Shown here piece by piece: positions 54,561 through 64,000 of a stretch of DNA of 64,000 nt. The position numbers and the translations under genes were made by a program. The notes beneath the pieces are model-generated. The model saw only the letters and a program-made list of their open reading frames with translations, was not told where the DNA came from and made no database searches. Origin of the DNA: Elymus sibiricus (lineage: Eukaryota > Streptophyta > Magnoliopsida > Poales > Poaceae); NCBI GenBank assembly GCA_039707655.1, contig CM077672.1, positions 455,988,390-456,052,389 on the forward strand, in the 5' to 3' direction. The first letter of the stretch is position 1, and each line of letters begins with the position of its first letter.

Positions 54561-54567
54561 CCTATTT

Positions 54568-55030
54568 GGACAGTGCAGCGACTGCTTTGTCTGCTTCATT
54601 CTGTAGCAGGTAACAGTGCAGAGTCACTTAGTTGCTTGTGTGAAATGAAACCACCATCAGATTTAGCTCTCATGTTCATTTGAAGATCATGGCTACCGGA
54701 TTTTATCCATTAGAATTAGCTCTCATGTTCATTTTCAAGACCATGGTTACCGGATTTTAGCTCTTCTAGGTCCCTACTGGAATAAGGAATAATGTATACT
54801 CTGTTTACCAGGCATGTTTTAACTTCTGTGTTACTAGGCGTGTGAAATCTATTTAAAAATATATTATTTTATCTTGGAAATCGTCAACGGAGCAATCAAC
54901 TCATGTAGCACTAGAAACTTCGCCCTATTTGGACAGTGCAGCGACTGCTTTGTCTGCTTCACACTGTTTGTAGAATAATGTATACTCTATTTAGCTGGCA
55001 TTTTAACTTCTGGGTTACTAGGCATGTTCG
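54568..55030. repeat. Local duplications
   Basis: TTTGGACAGTGCAGCGACTG is at about 54575 and 54927. AATAATGTATACTCT…GGCAT…TTTTAACTTCTG.GTTACTAGGC is at about 54786 and 54974. AGCTCTCATGTTCATTT with ACCGGATTTTA is tandem at 54666 and 54717. Together these indicate stepwise segmental duplication. Confidence 0.85.
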
Positions 55031-56050
55031 CGTGCGTGTGGCGAATTGCTATCTAATCGAAGCCAACACACGCACCTGGCTGCGCCGAGCCGAGGTCGCT
55101 CGCACCCTGCAGTGCCACCCCATTAGACCATCTCCTTATTGGCTTGCTCGCCGGCCACCTAAGACTCACCGGTACGACATCCTTGGAGCCGCCTTCATTC
55201 GGGAATTCGGCATAATGCAGGCAGCACATATGTCTGTTGCCACAGCAGAGACGGAAGAACAAGCCGCATCACTAATCCTCAAAGTTCATGACCTGCAGAC
55301 TTTGGGCTTCAGATATTACCAACTGACCTGCAAACTTCAGATATCACCATCTCTGCAGCTGCACAAGTTAATGAGAAAACCATCAACCCAAAGTTACATG
55401 ACAAGAAATATTAGTAAGATAGGAGCTCTACATACAGGTGGCTGCTCTTCTGGCCCTGTACGAGATAGTCGCTGCTGCTTCGTCCCTGGCCTGTTGAAGT
55501 TTGGTGGGGCGGCATGACAAGCATTTTGCATACCTGCCTGAGCTCCATCTAGTGCACAAAGAGCAGATATCTGAATTCAGGCCCATATTAGTAGAGAGTA
55601 CAGACATCTAGCAGCTGATTGATCATACCAGTGGCTGAAGTAACAAGTTGTTAATTATACCCGACCATACATCAACACGCACAAAAAAGAGGTCTATCAT
55701 GATTCAAGTCTTGAGTATTACTGTCAAACACCACAAGTGAAAAGTGGGCCACAATCGATGCCTCAGTGTTTGCTTCTGCAAACAACACCTCCAGTCGTGA
55801 CCGATTTAACATGGGCTACAGTTTAGCTAGCAAGATGAGCACTATCCAGAAATGAATGAAATGTTGCCAAACCACATGTAGGCACATACATATTGGTATT
55901 AACAAAAGTAAGAAAAAATATTCCTCAGAGTGTCACATAGAATCCTTGTCAGACAAAACACACCATCTTAAGTAAATCCTAATTGGTCGTTCTGAAGATC
56001 ATGTCATACTAGTCTATAAAGATCTCATTAAAAGGAAAAATAGTAAGGTC
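55031..56050. other. Spacer; unrecognised ORF
   Basis: A 193-codon plus frame (54936-55517) partly covers a GC-richer block (CYLIEANTRTWLRRAEVART…) but has no recognised domain; it may be a decayed exon. The rest is AT-rich. Confidence 0.35.
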
Positions 56051-56061
56051 AAGCAACTTAT

Positions 56062-56135
56062 TCTGTGGGTCACCCGGAGCAGACCATTCTAACGACATTT
56101 AGTCCAGGAGGACCCATTCCAGCAGCTTGAGATGT
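56062..56135 (-). repeat. Partial duplication of the PPR gene's 3' end
   Basis: Repeats the last codons of the PPR gene about 150 bp beyond its stop: GPPGLNVVRMVCSG then TGA, compared with DAPGLNVVRLACSV then TGA at 56215. About 75 bp align with several differences. Confidence 0.85.
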
Positions 56136-56214
56136 CCTCCCAAAGAAAGGTATTTCCATTTTATCCCTCAAAAGAAGTAGTACAGTGCAGCAGTCGACGA
56201 ACTCATTCGGCAGG

Positions 56215-57516
56215 TCACACGGAGCAGGCCAATCGAACCACATTTAGTCCAGGAGCATCAATTCCAGCAGCTTTCATCTGATACATCATTCTGGCGGCCT
56301 CTCTGTACCACCCACCGCGTGCATACCCCATGGCCATGGCGTTCCAGCACACCGCGTCAGGCTTGCCACCCACTGCCTCAAACGCCCTTGCAGCATCTGC
56401 AAGCCGTCCTTGCCTCGCATACATGTGGACCAACCCAGACACAACGAACTGGTCTGTTTCCACACCGTGCTTGATGGCGTCGCCATGCACTTGCTGTCCG
56501 CAGCACATGTGGTTCTCTGATTCTGCGCATACCGCGAGGATAGTCGACAGAGAGAAGCTGCTCCTGGCGACTCCGGAGGACACCATGTCCCTGAAGACGT
56601 AGATGGCCTCATCCAGTTGGCCGTATCGGTGGCAAGCTGTCATGAAGCAAGTCCAGGCTGCCTCAGGTACTGGCTCCTGGGAAGAACACCTCATCGTGTG
56701 AAGCACTTGCCGTGCACTGTCATGCTGATTACCCCCGCAGTACAGCTGCAGCAGCGAACTACCGGTATCACCGCAGACCCTATTTGTCTTGACGACAAGT
56801 GCATGTACCTGCTCACCAAAGCCCCTTATTCTGCCCAGCCGAGCACATGACCGCAGCGCCGCCACAATGACATGGCCGAGCAGATCACCAGTGAGTCCTT
56901 GTTCTTCTTCGTGACACATGAGAGTGAAAAGCCTTACTGCCTCGTCGTAGAAGCATCCATCGGAGTAGGCCGAGACCATGGTCGCCCACGTGATGCCGTC
57001 CTTCACGGGAATTTCGTCAAACACCTCGCGGGCGGCCGCCGTGTCGCCGCAGGTCGCGTAGGCGAGCAGCAGCCGGTTGGCCAGCGGCAGGGGGAGGCCA
57101 GTCGCGGCGCGTGTGGCGGCGACGTGGGCGTGCACGGCGGCGACCTCGGCGGCGTCAACGAAATCCCTGAGGAGGGAGACGTAGACGTCCTCGTCGGGTG
57201 CGACGCCGAGCAAGTCCATCAGGCGGAGCACGTCGCCGGCGCCCGAGGATTCCGCGGCCGTCGGCGATTCACTGCGGTCGTCTTGCTTGCCGTTGGTGGG
57301 ACTGGGCTCGCTGGAAATGACGGGGAGCCTTGGCCGCGGGAGGAGAGGCGGCGGCGGTGGTGGTTTAGGTGGTTTCGACAGGGCCGGCAGCCGCTGCGTC
57401 CTTGTTGTTGCCATGGCCGGAGAGGCGGCGGCGCTAGTAGGCAAGCCGAGGCGGCGAGAGGGGCGTGGGGCCGCGGCGGCGGTGCCAAGCGGTTTCGCGA
57501 GGGAGCAGCGCGCCAT
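56215..57516 (-). CDS. Pentatricopeptide repeat (PPR) protein, 433 aa, single exon
   Basis: Intronless, as usual for plant PPR genes. The start at 57516 (MARCSLAKPLG) is preferred over an in-frame ATG 162 bp upstream because it begins a typical organelle targeting sequence (Arg/Ala/Ser-rich, residues 1-45), followed by a proline-rich stretch (about 48-66). PPR motifs occupy about 145-415, for example NRLLLAYATCGDTAAAREVF with WATMVSAYSDGCFYDEAVRL (147-196), WTCFMTACHRYGQLDEAIYV (288-307) and GLVHMYARQGRLADAARAFE (361-380). There is no E, E+ or DYW domain. It resembles short PLS-type proteins such as Arabidopsis At1g31790; that assignment is from memory. Likely binds RNA in plastid or mitochondrion. 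No stops or shifts. Confidence 0.9.
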   Translation of the reverse strand: MARCSLAKPLGTAAAAPRPSRRLGLPTSAAASPAMATTRTQRLPALSKPPKPPPPPPLLPRPRLPVISSEPSPTNGKQDDRSESPTAAESSGAGDVLRLMDLLGVAPDEDVYVSLLRDFVDAAEVAAVHAHVAATRAATGLPLPLANRLLLAYATCGDTAAAREVFDEIPVKDGITWATMVSAYSDGCFYDEAVRLFTLMCHEEEQGLTGDLLGHVIVAALRSCARLGRIRGFGEQVHALVVKTNRVCGDTGSSLLQLYCGGNQHDSARQVLHTMRCSSQEPVPEAAWTCFMTACHRYGQLDEAIYVFRDMVSSGVARSSFSLSTILAVCAESENHMCCGQQVHGDAIKHGVETDQFVVSGLVHMYARQGRLADAARAFEAVGGKPDAVCWNAMAMGYARGGWYREAARMMYQMKAAGIDAPGLNVVRLACSV

Positions 57517-57764
57517 GTCCGGTGGTGGTCGATGCTCAAGGTTTTTTTTTTCCTGAGCACTGGTCGATGTTAAAAAAAACAAATTGAGCACTGGTCGATG
57601 TTCAAATGGAGCCCACGCGTCAGTGTCTCTCACAGTGCTACATGATAGTGGGCTCGGCTGGGTTCGAGGCTGGCACAAAAAGAACCTTGCTGTGAATCTT
57701 ATCCTGAAGAAAAAATTAAACTTTGCAGTGAAACATGGACGAAGAAAACATGAATTTGAGAAGG
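57517..57764. other. Upstream region of the PPR gene
   Basis: Contains GAGCACTGGTCGATGTT twice (57556, 57586) next to T and A tracts. The promoter is presumably here, but no TATA box is convincing. Confidence 0.4.
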
Positions 57765-58000
57765 TTGCTCAGCGTACAATCCCTCTTTGCAACAAGAGTA
57801 TTATTTCAGAAACAACGATGACGGTTGCAAGAAGAGTTTTGTTTCAAAAACAAATCGGTGACTATTGCAACAAGAGCTATGTTTCAGAAACACTGGTGAC
57901 GTTGCAAAAAACATCTCTGCGTATTATCCCTCTTTGCAACAAGAGTTTTGTTTCAGAAACATCGTAGACTATTGCAACAAGATCTCTGTTTCATAAACAT
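57765..58000. repeat. Degenerate repeat array upstream of the PPR gene
   Basis: Five or more imperfect copies of TTGCAACAAGAG…TGTTTCAGAAACA at about 45-65 bp spacing, a known style of grass TE-derived repeat. The ORF across it is a consequence of the repetition. Confidence 0.8.
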
Positions 58001-59060
58001 GCCACGCAGGGCTGGGACGGATCCAGCAGGGAGGGATCCCCCGACGACAACGTCGACCGAGAGGCCATGCGCTGCGCCGCTGCAATGACGACCGGGCCAT
58101 GCAGATCTCAGGGCAGGAGAGATGTGAGTGGCGGGGCGGTGGCTGCCCAGTCGACGGCCAGTAAGGCGGCGAAGAAAAATAGGAGGAATGGAAGTGGTCC
58201 TACGAAGGCCTGCCTCGCCGGCGAAGGACGGCTGCCGGAGCGGGACGGCGGCGAGCACGGGCATACGCATGATGTGGGTGAGCGTCTCCCTTGCGGTGCT
58301 GATTCGGGACGAAAGGATTGATGGAGATGAGGATAAGATAGAGACATAGACGTGTTGTAGCAAAAGACATGGTGGTGGGTCCACTGCGGATGCGTGGCGC
58401 ACAATCGAGGCGGCAGACGCGCGCGTGATTTATCGATCCGCTTATGAGAAACATTCCCGTAAAATAACCGTCACTTTATAGTTTTGGGTGAAAAAAATGT
58501 TCATGTCAGATCCCGCAAAACACCCTCGCCCCGTAAAAATTATACAGCTCCCCCTTAAAAAAACCTCATCCCCAAGATATGGAGTTTTGGAGGCAAATTT
58601 TACACCTCCGCCTATATGAGAAAACCGTTGGCATGATGGTAATTCACGCCAACCGCCGCCAGCTCTTGATTCCGGCCGTCCCCGCCACCGCCGACCAGCC
58701 GGCCGACGTTCCCCGCCCTTCCTCGCCTCATTCCCGACGACCATCACGCCCCTCGAACTCTCGGGTGGTCTCGCCAGCTCCGCCATGGATGCAGGCTCGA
58801 GGTCACCGCCGGGGCCGGACAACCATCGCGCCCCTCGAGCTCTCGGGTGGCCACGGCAGCTCCGCCATGGATGCGGGCTCAAGGCCGCCGCCAGGACCCG
58901 ACTGTCACAGAGCGGTGGGAAGCGATCGTGGCTTGTTCGGGTGATTTGGGGAAGAAGATGACCATGGAAAATAAAAGAGAAAGAGAAAAAAAAACACCCA
59001 ACGGATGGAATATTCATTTTTACAATATAAATTTGCGGTATCTGTTCCATTGCAAGGTAG
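58001..59060. other. GC-rich unclassified DNA, probably TE-derived
   Basis: GC-rich block to about 58430, then phrases such as GATCCCGCAAAACACCCTCG and GAGGCAAATTTTACACCTCC in an AT-rich stretch, then CGCCCCTCGA(A/G)CTCTCGGGTGG repeated at about 58749 and 58829. Frames on both strands are composition-driven. No family assigned. Confidence 0.35.
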
Positions 59061-61175
59061 TGTTGGGAACGCGACAGAAAACAAAGAAATTCTGCACTAC
59101 GAACATGCCCAGGATCACTATGGAGATGCATACAAGGTTTGATCTGATCGTTACTGACTCGTGGCGCAGCGGAAGTAGAGTCGATGTAGATCGTCGGTGC
59201 AGATCCCCGCAGCTAGGATTTACAACCTCCCAACCGCGAGGATGTACTCCCTCGTCTGCTCCTCGGACAGCCCTTCGGGAGGCGGTCGGACAGTCCCCCG
59301 GACGGTGTCACGGACAGCCCTTCGGGAGGCACTCATAGAAACTCGGACGGTCACTCGGACAGCCCTTCGGGAGGCACTCTCGAACAGCCCCTCGGGCAAA
59401 AAGATCGAACCTACGACCTCTCTACGGGGTTGCACACATACGGTGTCAGCTATCCGGCAGGGCTTCGCCGTCCATAACTAGTTCCCACTGGAACCCAGAC
59501 AACCTTTCGACTCTATGAAACTATTTCGCTGGGAGGGAGAGAGAAAGACAGATCATGCATGTCATGTGTATGTGAGAAAGAGTGAGTGTGGAGAGCTCCT
59601 CTCCACCTCCTTTTATAGGAAAACCCAAGGGGTAGGGTGGCACTTGAAAATACCAAAATGCCCATGAAAGGTGTCCTTCACAAGGGCATAAAGGGGAAGG
59701 CAAGTGGGCAAGTGGGGCTCCATGGAGGAGCCCCCCGCCTTGGACGGCCACACCCCTTGTGGGTCCCTCCCAAAGGGGCTCCCATCCATCCATGTCATCC
59801 CTAGATATTTTGGGACAAAGCCCAAAAAGGTGGCTTTCCAAAAAGTAACCAAAAAGTGCTTTTCACTATCCACGGAAACATTTTTCCGCGACCATTAAAT
59901 CCAAAAATATTTCTGTAGATCTTATAACATTTCCAGTACCCACTAAAATAATTTTGGACGCGTTCTGAAACAATTCCAGATCAGTGATTTTCATCAGCGA
60001 AAAGCAACCAAAGCGGTTCCGGCAGCTCCGGAACATTTCCGGTTTTTTCTTCGGAAAAATCCCAGAAGTTCCCAGAACAATTCTGGCACCCTCCAAGAAT
60101 TTCCAGGCGTGTGCCGAAACCATTTTGACTTAATGATATACTTCGAAACAACTTTTCGGTTTTACCGAAACTATTTCGGTGTTCTCTCTCCGGAACTCTT
60201 CCGTTCTCCAAAACTTTTCCGGTGACTTTTTCTCAGACTCCCTGTCTAGTATTCAGCAGATAGATGATCCTTAAGTGTGTGACCCTATAGGTTCGGTGAA
60301 GTATGGACATGACCGGAACACTTTCCGATCAATGATCAATATCGGAGCCGTGGACACCCATATTGACCCCTATACCCACACGAATAAATATTCGAGTGAA
60401 CCTCCAGTTGTCGTGTGCTATTCCTGTTGCTTCGCGATATGTTACAAACACTCGAGGTGAGATTTATCGGCATCCCCGTGGATCAACAACTTTGTCCACT
60501 ATGCCAGTTACCTCGTTACCGGTTTTGTTCTCTCTTCTCGTTTCCGCGTTCCGGCATCCCTGTGATCAAATCACATTGTGTCTGGCCAGACGATGATGGA
60601 TACCGTAACACCGAGAGGGCCCAAAGAATATCTCTCCATCGTCGGAGGAGCAAATCCCAATCTTGAGCTATCAAGTCCCTTGTCATACTTTTCCATGAAC
60701 CCGTAAGCCGCCGTAATAGCCACCCAGTTACGGATGACGTTTAACAAACCCCAAACTTCATGAAGCAAGCATGAAGAAACTCGATACTCTCATGGTCTAA
60801 GGAATTATGCAAACGTTAACTTTCTCTGTGTTATTAACCATTAACTTGTGACGAATGTATCTCATAGCATAACATCAATTCGGGTCGATTCAACACAAAT
60901 GTTCTTCTAACATTGTGCCCTCAAATTTTTTGGCATAGTCATGTCCATGATCAGGAAAACAAGATCATCATGCAATACTTGAGCTAGTCTTAGAGGCATG
61001 ACTAGGAATACATTTTTCGGTTTATTATTCCACACGTGCACATGAGTTTCCCTCTGAGCCTCGTGGATATTGTAGACTCGAGAACCATAGCAGTCATAGC
61101 ACGGAATATAAACATAATTATGAACATGGAGATAAAAATAACATTTATTATTGCCTCTAGGGCATATCTCCTATA
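59061..61175 (-). repeat. 3' LTR of a decayed Copia element
   Basis: Starts TGTTGGGAACGCG and ends CTCTAGGGCATATCTCCTATA on the plus strand; the coding-direction start is close to the BARE-type TGTTGGAAATATGCC but altered. 2.1 kb. Includes a local repeat. A BARE-type polypurine region follows (61176). Confidence 0.78.
59262..59400. repeat. Short repeats inside the Copia LTR
   Basis: CGGACAGCCCTTCGGGAGGC occurs three times with a fourth diverged copy (AACAGCCCCTCGGGCAAAA), spaced irregularly by 40-60 bp. Confidence 0.88.
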
Positions 61176-64000
61176 GACTCCCACTTGCACTAGAGTCAAT
61201 AATCTGGTCAATGCTAATGCACTTTACACCTATGGCATACTGGTGTAAAATATGCTTCACTTGTGGTGTAGCCTGATGTCCAACGGATCTGACAACTTCA
61301 GCTCCGTGTGTATTTTTGCATATCCTCGCGTTTTCAAGCTTTCACAAAATTCATATTTTGTGTGGACTTGGCTTTGTATATATGTGAATCACTGGTCGAA
61401 CCTTGATTCCTCAGACTGAGCTATGGAGCAACTATCTACAATAGTGTCCCATTGACCAAAGTCATCTTGGAACCATACTAAGTTCATGAATGAACTATAT
61501 GATTCAACATCTTCTTTGTCGTTTCTAAAGTGTCAACATACTTAGCCTTTGTTATAGAATTCGCCACAGTAACTTGTTTGGAACAATTCCAACTTACTGT
61601 GTCACCATATCGTGTATTACATAAAACCCTTAACTTAAATCGAAAATCGCATGGAGCATTGATGAAGACTGTATCGATGTAATTACTTAAAACGAGCACT
61701 TCGTAATCTCTGCTTGCGAGAAAACATGTCATCAGTGCTACTCTAGTACACAATGACATTTTTCACTGTTGTCCCATGATCAGCACTTTGATCACTTTGG
61801 TATTTATACTCGCAACAGCTTGGGAGTATCAGACATATCTGGTTGTTTTACATACCATGGAATACATGATTAATCCAAACACAAGAGTGTGTGGAATCTC
61901 CATCATGTATTTTGCTCATCAGTGTTTTAGGACACCGAGTCTTGCAAAACTCTTTCCATGTGACTTCGGCAAGAATCACTCCTTGGCGTTCTTATGCTAA
62001 ACTGTTTTAGCATCTTGTCAATACGTATTTTTGGCTTAGCCTATTAGGCAATTCTATCTTCGTAGATAATTATGCCTAATATCAAGGCTATATAGCCCAA
62101 GCACTTCATCGAAAAACTATTTTCAATGAAGTCCTAATTCGTGTCAAGAAATTTATATTATTTCCAATCAACAATGAGTCAAGCACACAAGGTTTTCAGA
62201 AATATTATTATGCTCCCACTTACTTTCTTGTAACCACAAGCATCTTCGTTATCCGTTGATGAAATCAAACTCTTTTGACTATTTTCATCAAAAACGAAGA
62301 TTCCAACTCCATTTTGCTCTCTTCTGTCCATTGCTGGAACTCTGAAGTTTGCATACTCACTAGCATCCCCTGGATCGACAAAATACTTTGGACTGTATCA
62401 CATACAAGTCCTTGGTTTTATTTCCATCCCATGGAAAATCCTTTTGGCATCCATGTATCATATCTCATGATTGAAATATGTATTAATTTGTTAGTTTAAG
62501 CCGAACCGACTTTAAGTATCGCTACAGAGAGACAATCTCGCCGTAGTCAATTCCTTGAATTTATTATATGCAACAAGTCGAGCTTTATGGATAAAACATT
62601 TTTATCCGTGTCAGTTTATAGTTCCATTAATATTCGTTAGACTCTAAGTCTTCCGAAAGGTGTATCAAGATTTAATCTTGAATCATTTATATGGAAACTA
62701 TCTCGGATTATATTGGCATTTAGCCAATTCCGGAGTCAGGGCCCATCAACGCTTCCTTGTGTATCGTAGGTATACTGTTGTCTAATAACAATATCTCGTT
62801 TGCGCACCTGAGAGGTTTGCACGAGTTTTGCCCACGTGGTTCAGCTGCAAGTTCGACCGAAGTCCATACATCTCATGTAGAGGCTTCCGTATCAGTCGTA
62901 GTAGGAAACTCTGGAATCACTTCCAAGGTTTCTTTCCTTTGACCTGATGACGAAGATACTGTTATCTCGTCGAGTTGCACTGTCCTCCCACTCACCTTTT
63001 TGCAAGAACCATTCTCTTTAAAAGCATACCATTCTTTGTGGCAAAACATTTTGCCTCGGTATAGTGGTGGAGGAATTCCCAATAATTTGGGATAACCTAC
63101 AAAGTAGCACTTGTCTGATTTGGAATAGGTTTGTAAATATTTTACACAAGCCCCATATTTCAAATGTTAAGAAAAGACATAACATGGTTGGGTGTACCAT
63201 ACCATGGCGTCATTTCAACAGATTTGATGGCGCTCTTTTCAGTGTAAAAGCCACAGTAGCTAAAGCATTACTTTAAAAGGGATAATGGCAAATTTATTTA
63301 TGTCATTTTTGATCTTATCATGTCATAAATGGTTTGATTACATCTTCACGGACATTCCACTAACAGTGGTGTTCCGGGAGGTGTAAGTTATGAAACTCTT
63401 TTCACAACTCATCAGACATTCGCTAAACTTGTAACTCAAAATATTCCTTTCCGCAATCTAATTGTAGAAACATAATTTTCTTGTTACAATAATTTCTACT
63501 TCATTTTTGAAAACCTTTTGAATGACTTCAAAAGATCCAGACTTATGTCTCATCAAGTAAATATCCATATATCTACTTGAGTCATTTCTGAAGATAGACA
63601 AATCCACTACTAGCAACAACATTTATCGGACTACACACATCATAATGTATGATCACTAATAAGTTCGTTGCTCGTTCCTCATGGCCTGTGAACGGTATTT
63701 CAGTCACTTCACTTTTCGAACGAAAGTTACAAGTGTCAGATGATTTATAATCAAATGACTTCAAAATCCATCATAATGGAATTTTTCCATGCGGGTTTGT
63801 CCAATGTGACCAAATGCAGTGCCACACATATGTGGTATTCTTTTAGTCTTGCGACATTTAGCGTCAGTGTTTATGGATGTATCATATTACCATCAATATT
63901 CATAACATACATCCCATCCACGATGGAAGCATGGCCCTTATATTATTAATGATACTGAACAACAATTGTTCTTTTATGAACAACCCTTTTGCAACAAACA
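61176..64000 (-). mobile_element. Decayed Copia pol, continuing beyond the window
   Basis: Minus-strand remains in Copia order from right to left: integrase/pre-integrase (HYDVCSPI, near 63640), integrase C-terminal (SDKCYFVGYPK, LDEITVSSSS, 63163-62873), RT region (diverged, many stops) and RNase H (GDTVSWNCSKQVTVA, 61759-61484). Frameshifts and stops are numerous, so this copy is much older than the Copia at 9877-18681. The 5' LTR would lie beyond 64000. Confidence 0.8.

Noticed and set aside
55585..55612. Alternative Helitron 5' end (TCTCTACTAATA, minus)
   Set aside because: Preceded by C rather than the required host A; the TCTATAAGCGGG end at 50457 fits better.
56286..57573. Plus-strand frames over the PPR gene
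   Set aside because: Antisense shadows of a GC-rich PPR coding sequence.
57584..57967. 127-codon plus-strand frame upstream of the PPR gene
   Set aside because: Produced by the TTGCAACAAGAG/TTTCAGAAACA repeat array.

Overview
The window is plant nuclear DNA, most likely from a Triticeae grass (wheat, Aegilops or barley group). The signs are BARE/Angela-type Copia LTRs (plus-strand start TGTTGGGGAACG, minus-strand start TGTTGGAAATATGCCCTAG), Gypsy-type LTRs starting TGATACGTCTCC, Stowaway and Tourist MITEs, a CACTA end with TTTGCCGAG sub-repeats, GT..AG introns and GC-rich cereal exons. Species was not proven. No prokaryotic features, CRISPR arrays or rRNA/tRNA genes were seen.

Layout. 1-6277: GC-rich unclassified DNA, a decayed LINE RT fragment (minus), a complete 1.7-kb coding-poor LINE-tailed retroposon with a perfect 16-bp target-site duplication (TSD), a possible Helitron 3' end and a truncated CACTA end. 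6278-21427: one complete Mutator-like element (MULE) with ~0.5-kb terminal inverted repeats (TIRs) and a perfect 9-bp TSD (GACTGAATT). It has two convergent genes in a MuDR-like arrangement: a MURA transposase (minus) with a GRF zinc-finger exon pair behind it, and an unrecognised 174-aa gene (plus) in the mudrB position. The transposase is split by an 8.8-kb BARE/Angela-like Copia element (9877-18681) whose gag-pol carries one in-frame stop. 21437-26842: two nested LTR retrotransposon fragments. 26843-31230: LINE pieces in both orientations flanking a three-unit tandem repeat.

31739-33763 (minus) is one of two intact host genes: four exons giving a 370-aa secreted or plasma-membrane protein with two lipid-transfer-type cysteine domains, a transmembrane helix and a cytosolic tail. 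A Mutator-type MITE, LINE RT remnants, another LTR element and degenerate repeats follow to about 40.3 kb. 42648-50457 is interpreted as a Helitron carrying, in one orientation, intron-bearing fragments of at least four host genes: cysteine synthase, SRP54, pectate lyase and neutral/alkaline invertase. An aldo-keto reductase fragment lies just outside it on the other strand. The second intact host gene is a single-exon PPR protein (56215-57516, minus). From 59061 to the end lies a decayed Copia element that runs out of the window.

The genes are not a cooperating pathway. Two host genes sit in nested transposons. The functionally linked set is the MULE: TIRs, transposase, GRF finger, partner gene and an internal array of the same CTACCGCCA/TGGCGGTAG motif that fills the TIRs. 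All coordinates, splice sites and similarities were read by eye; no alignments were run.
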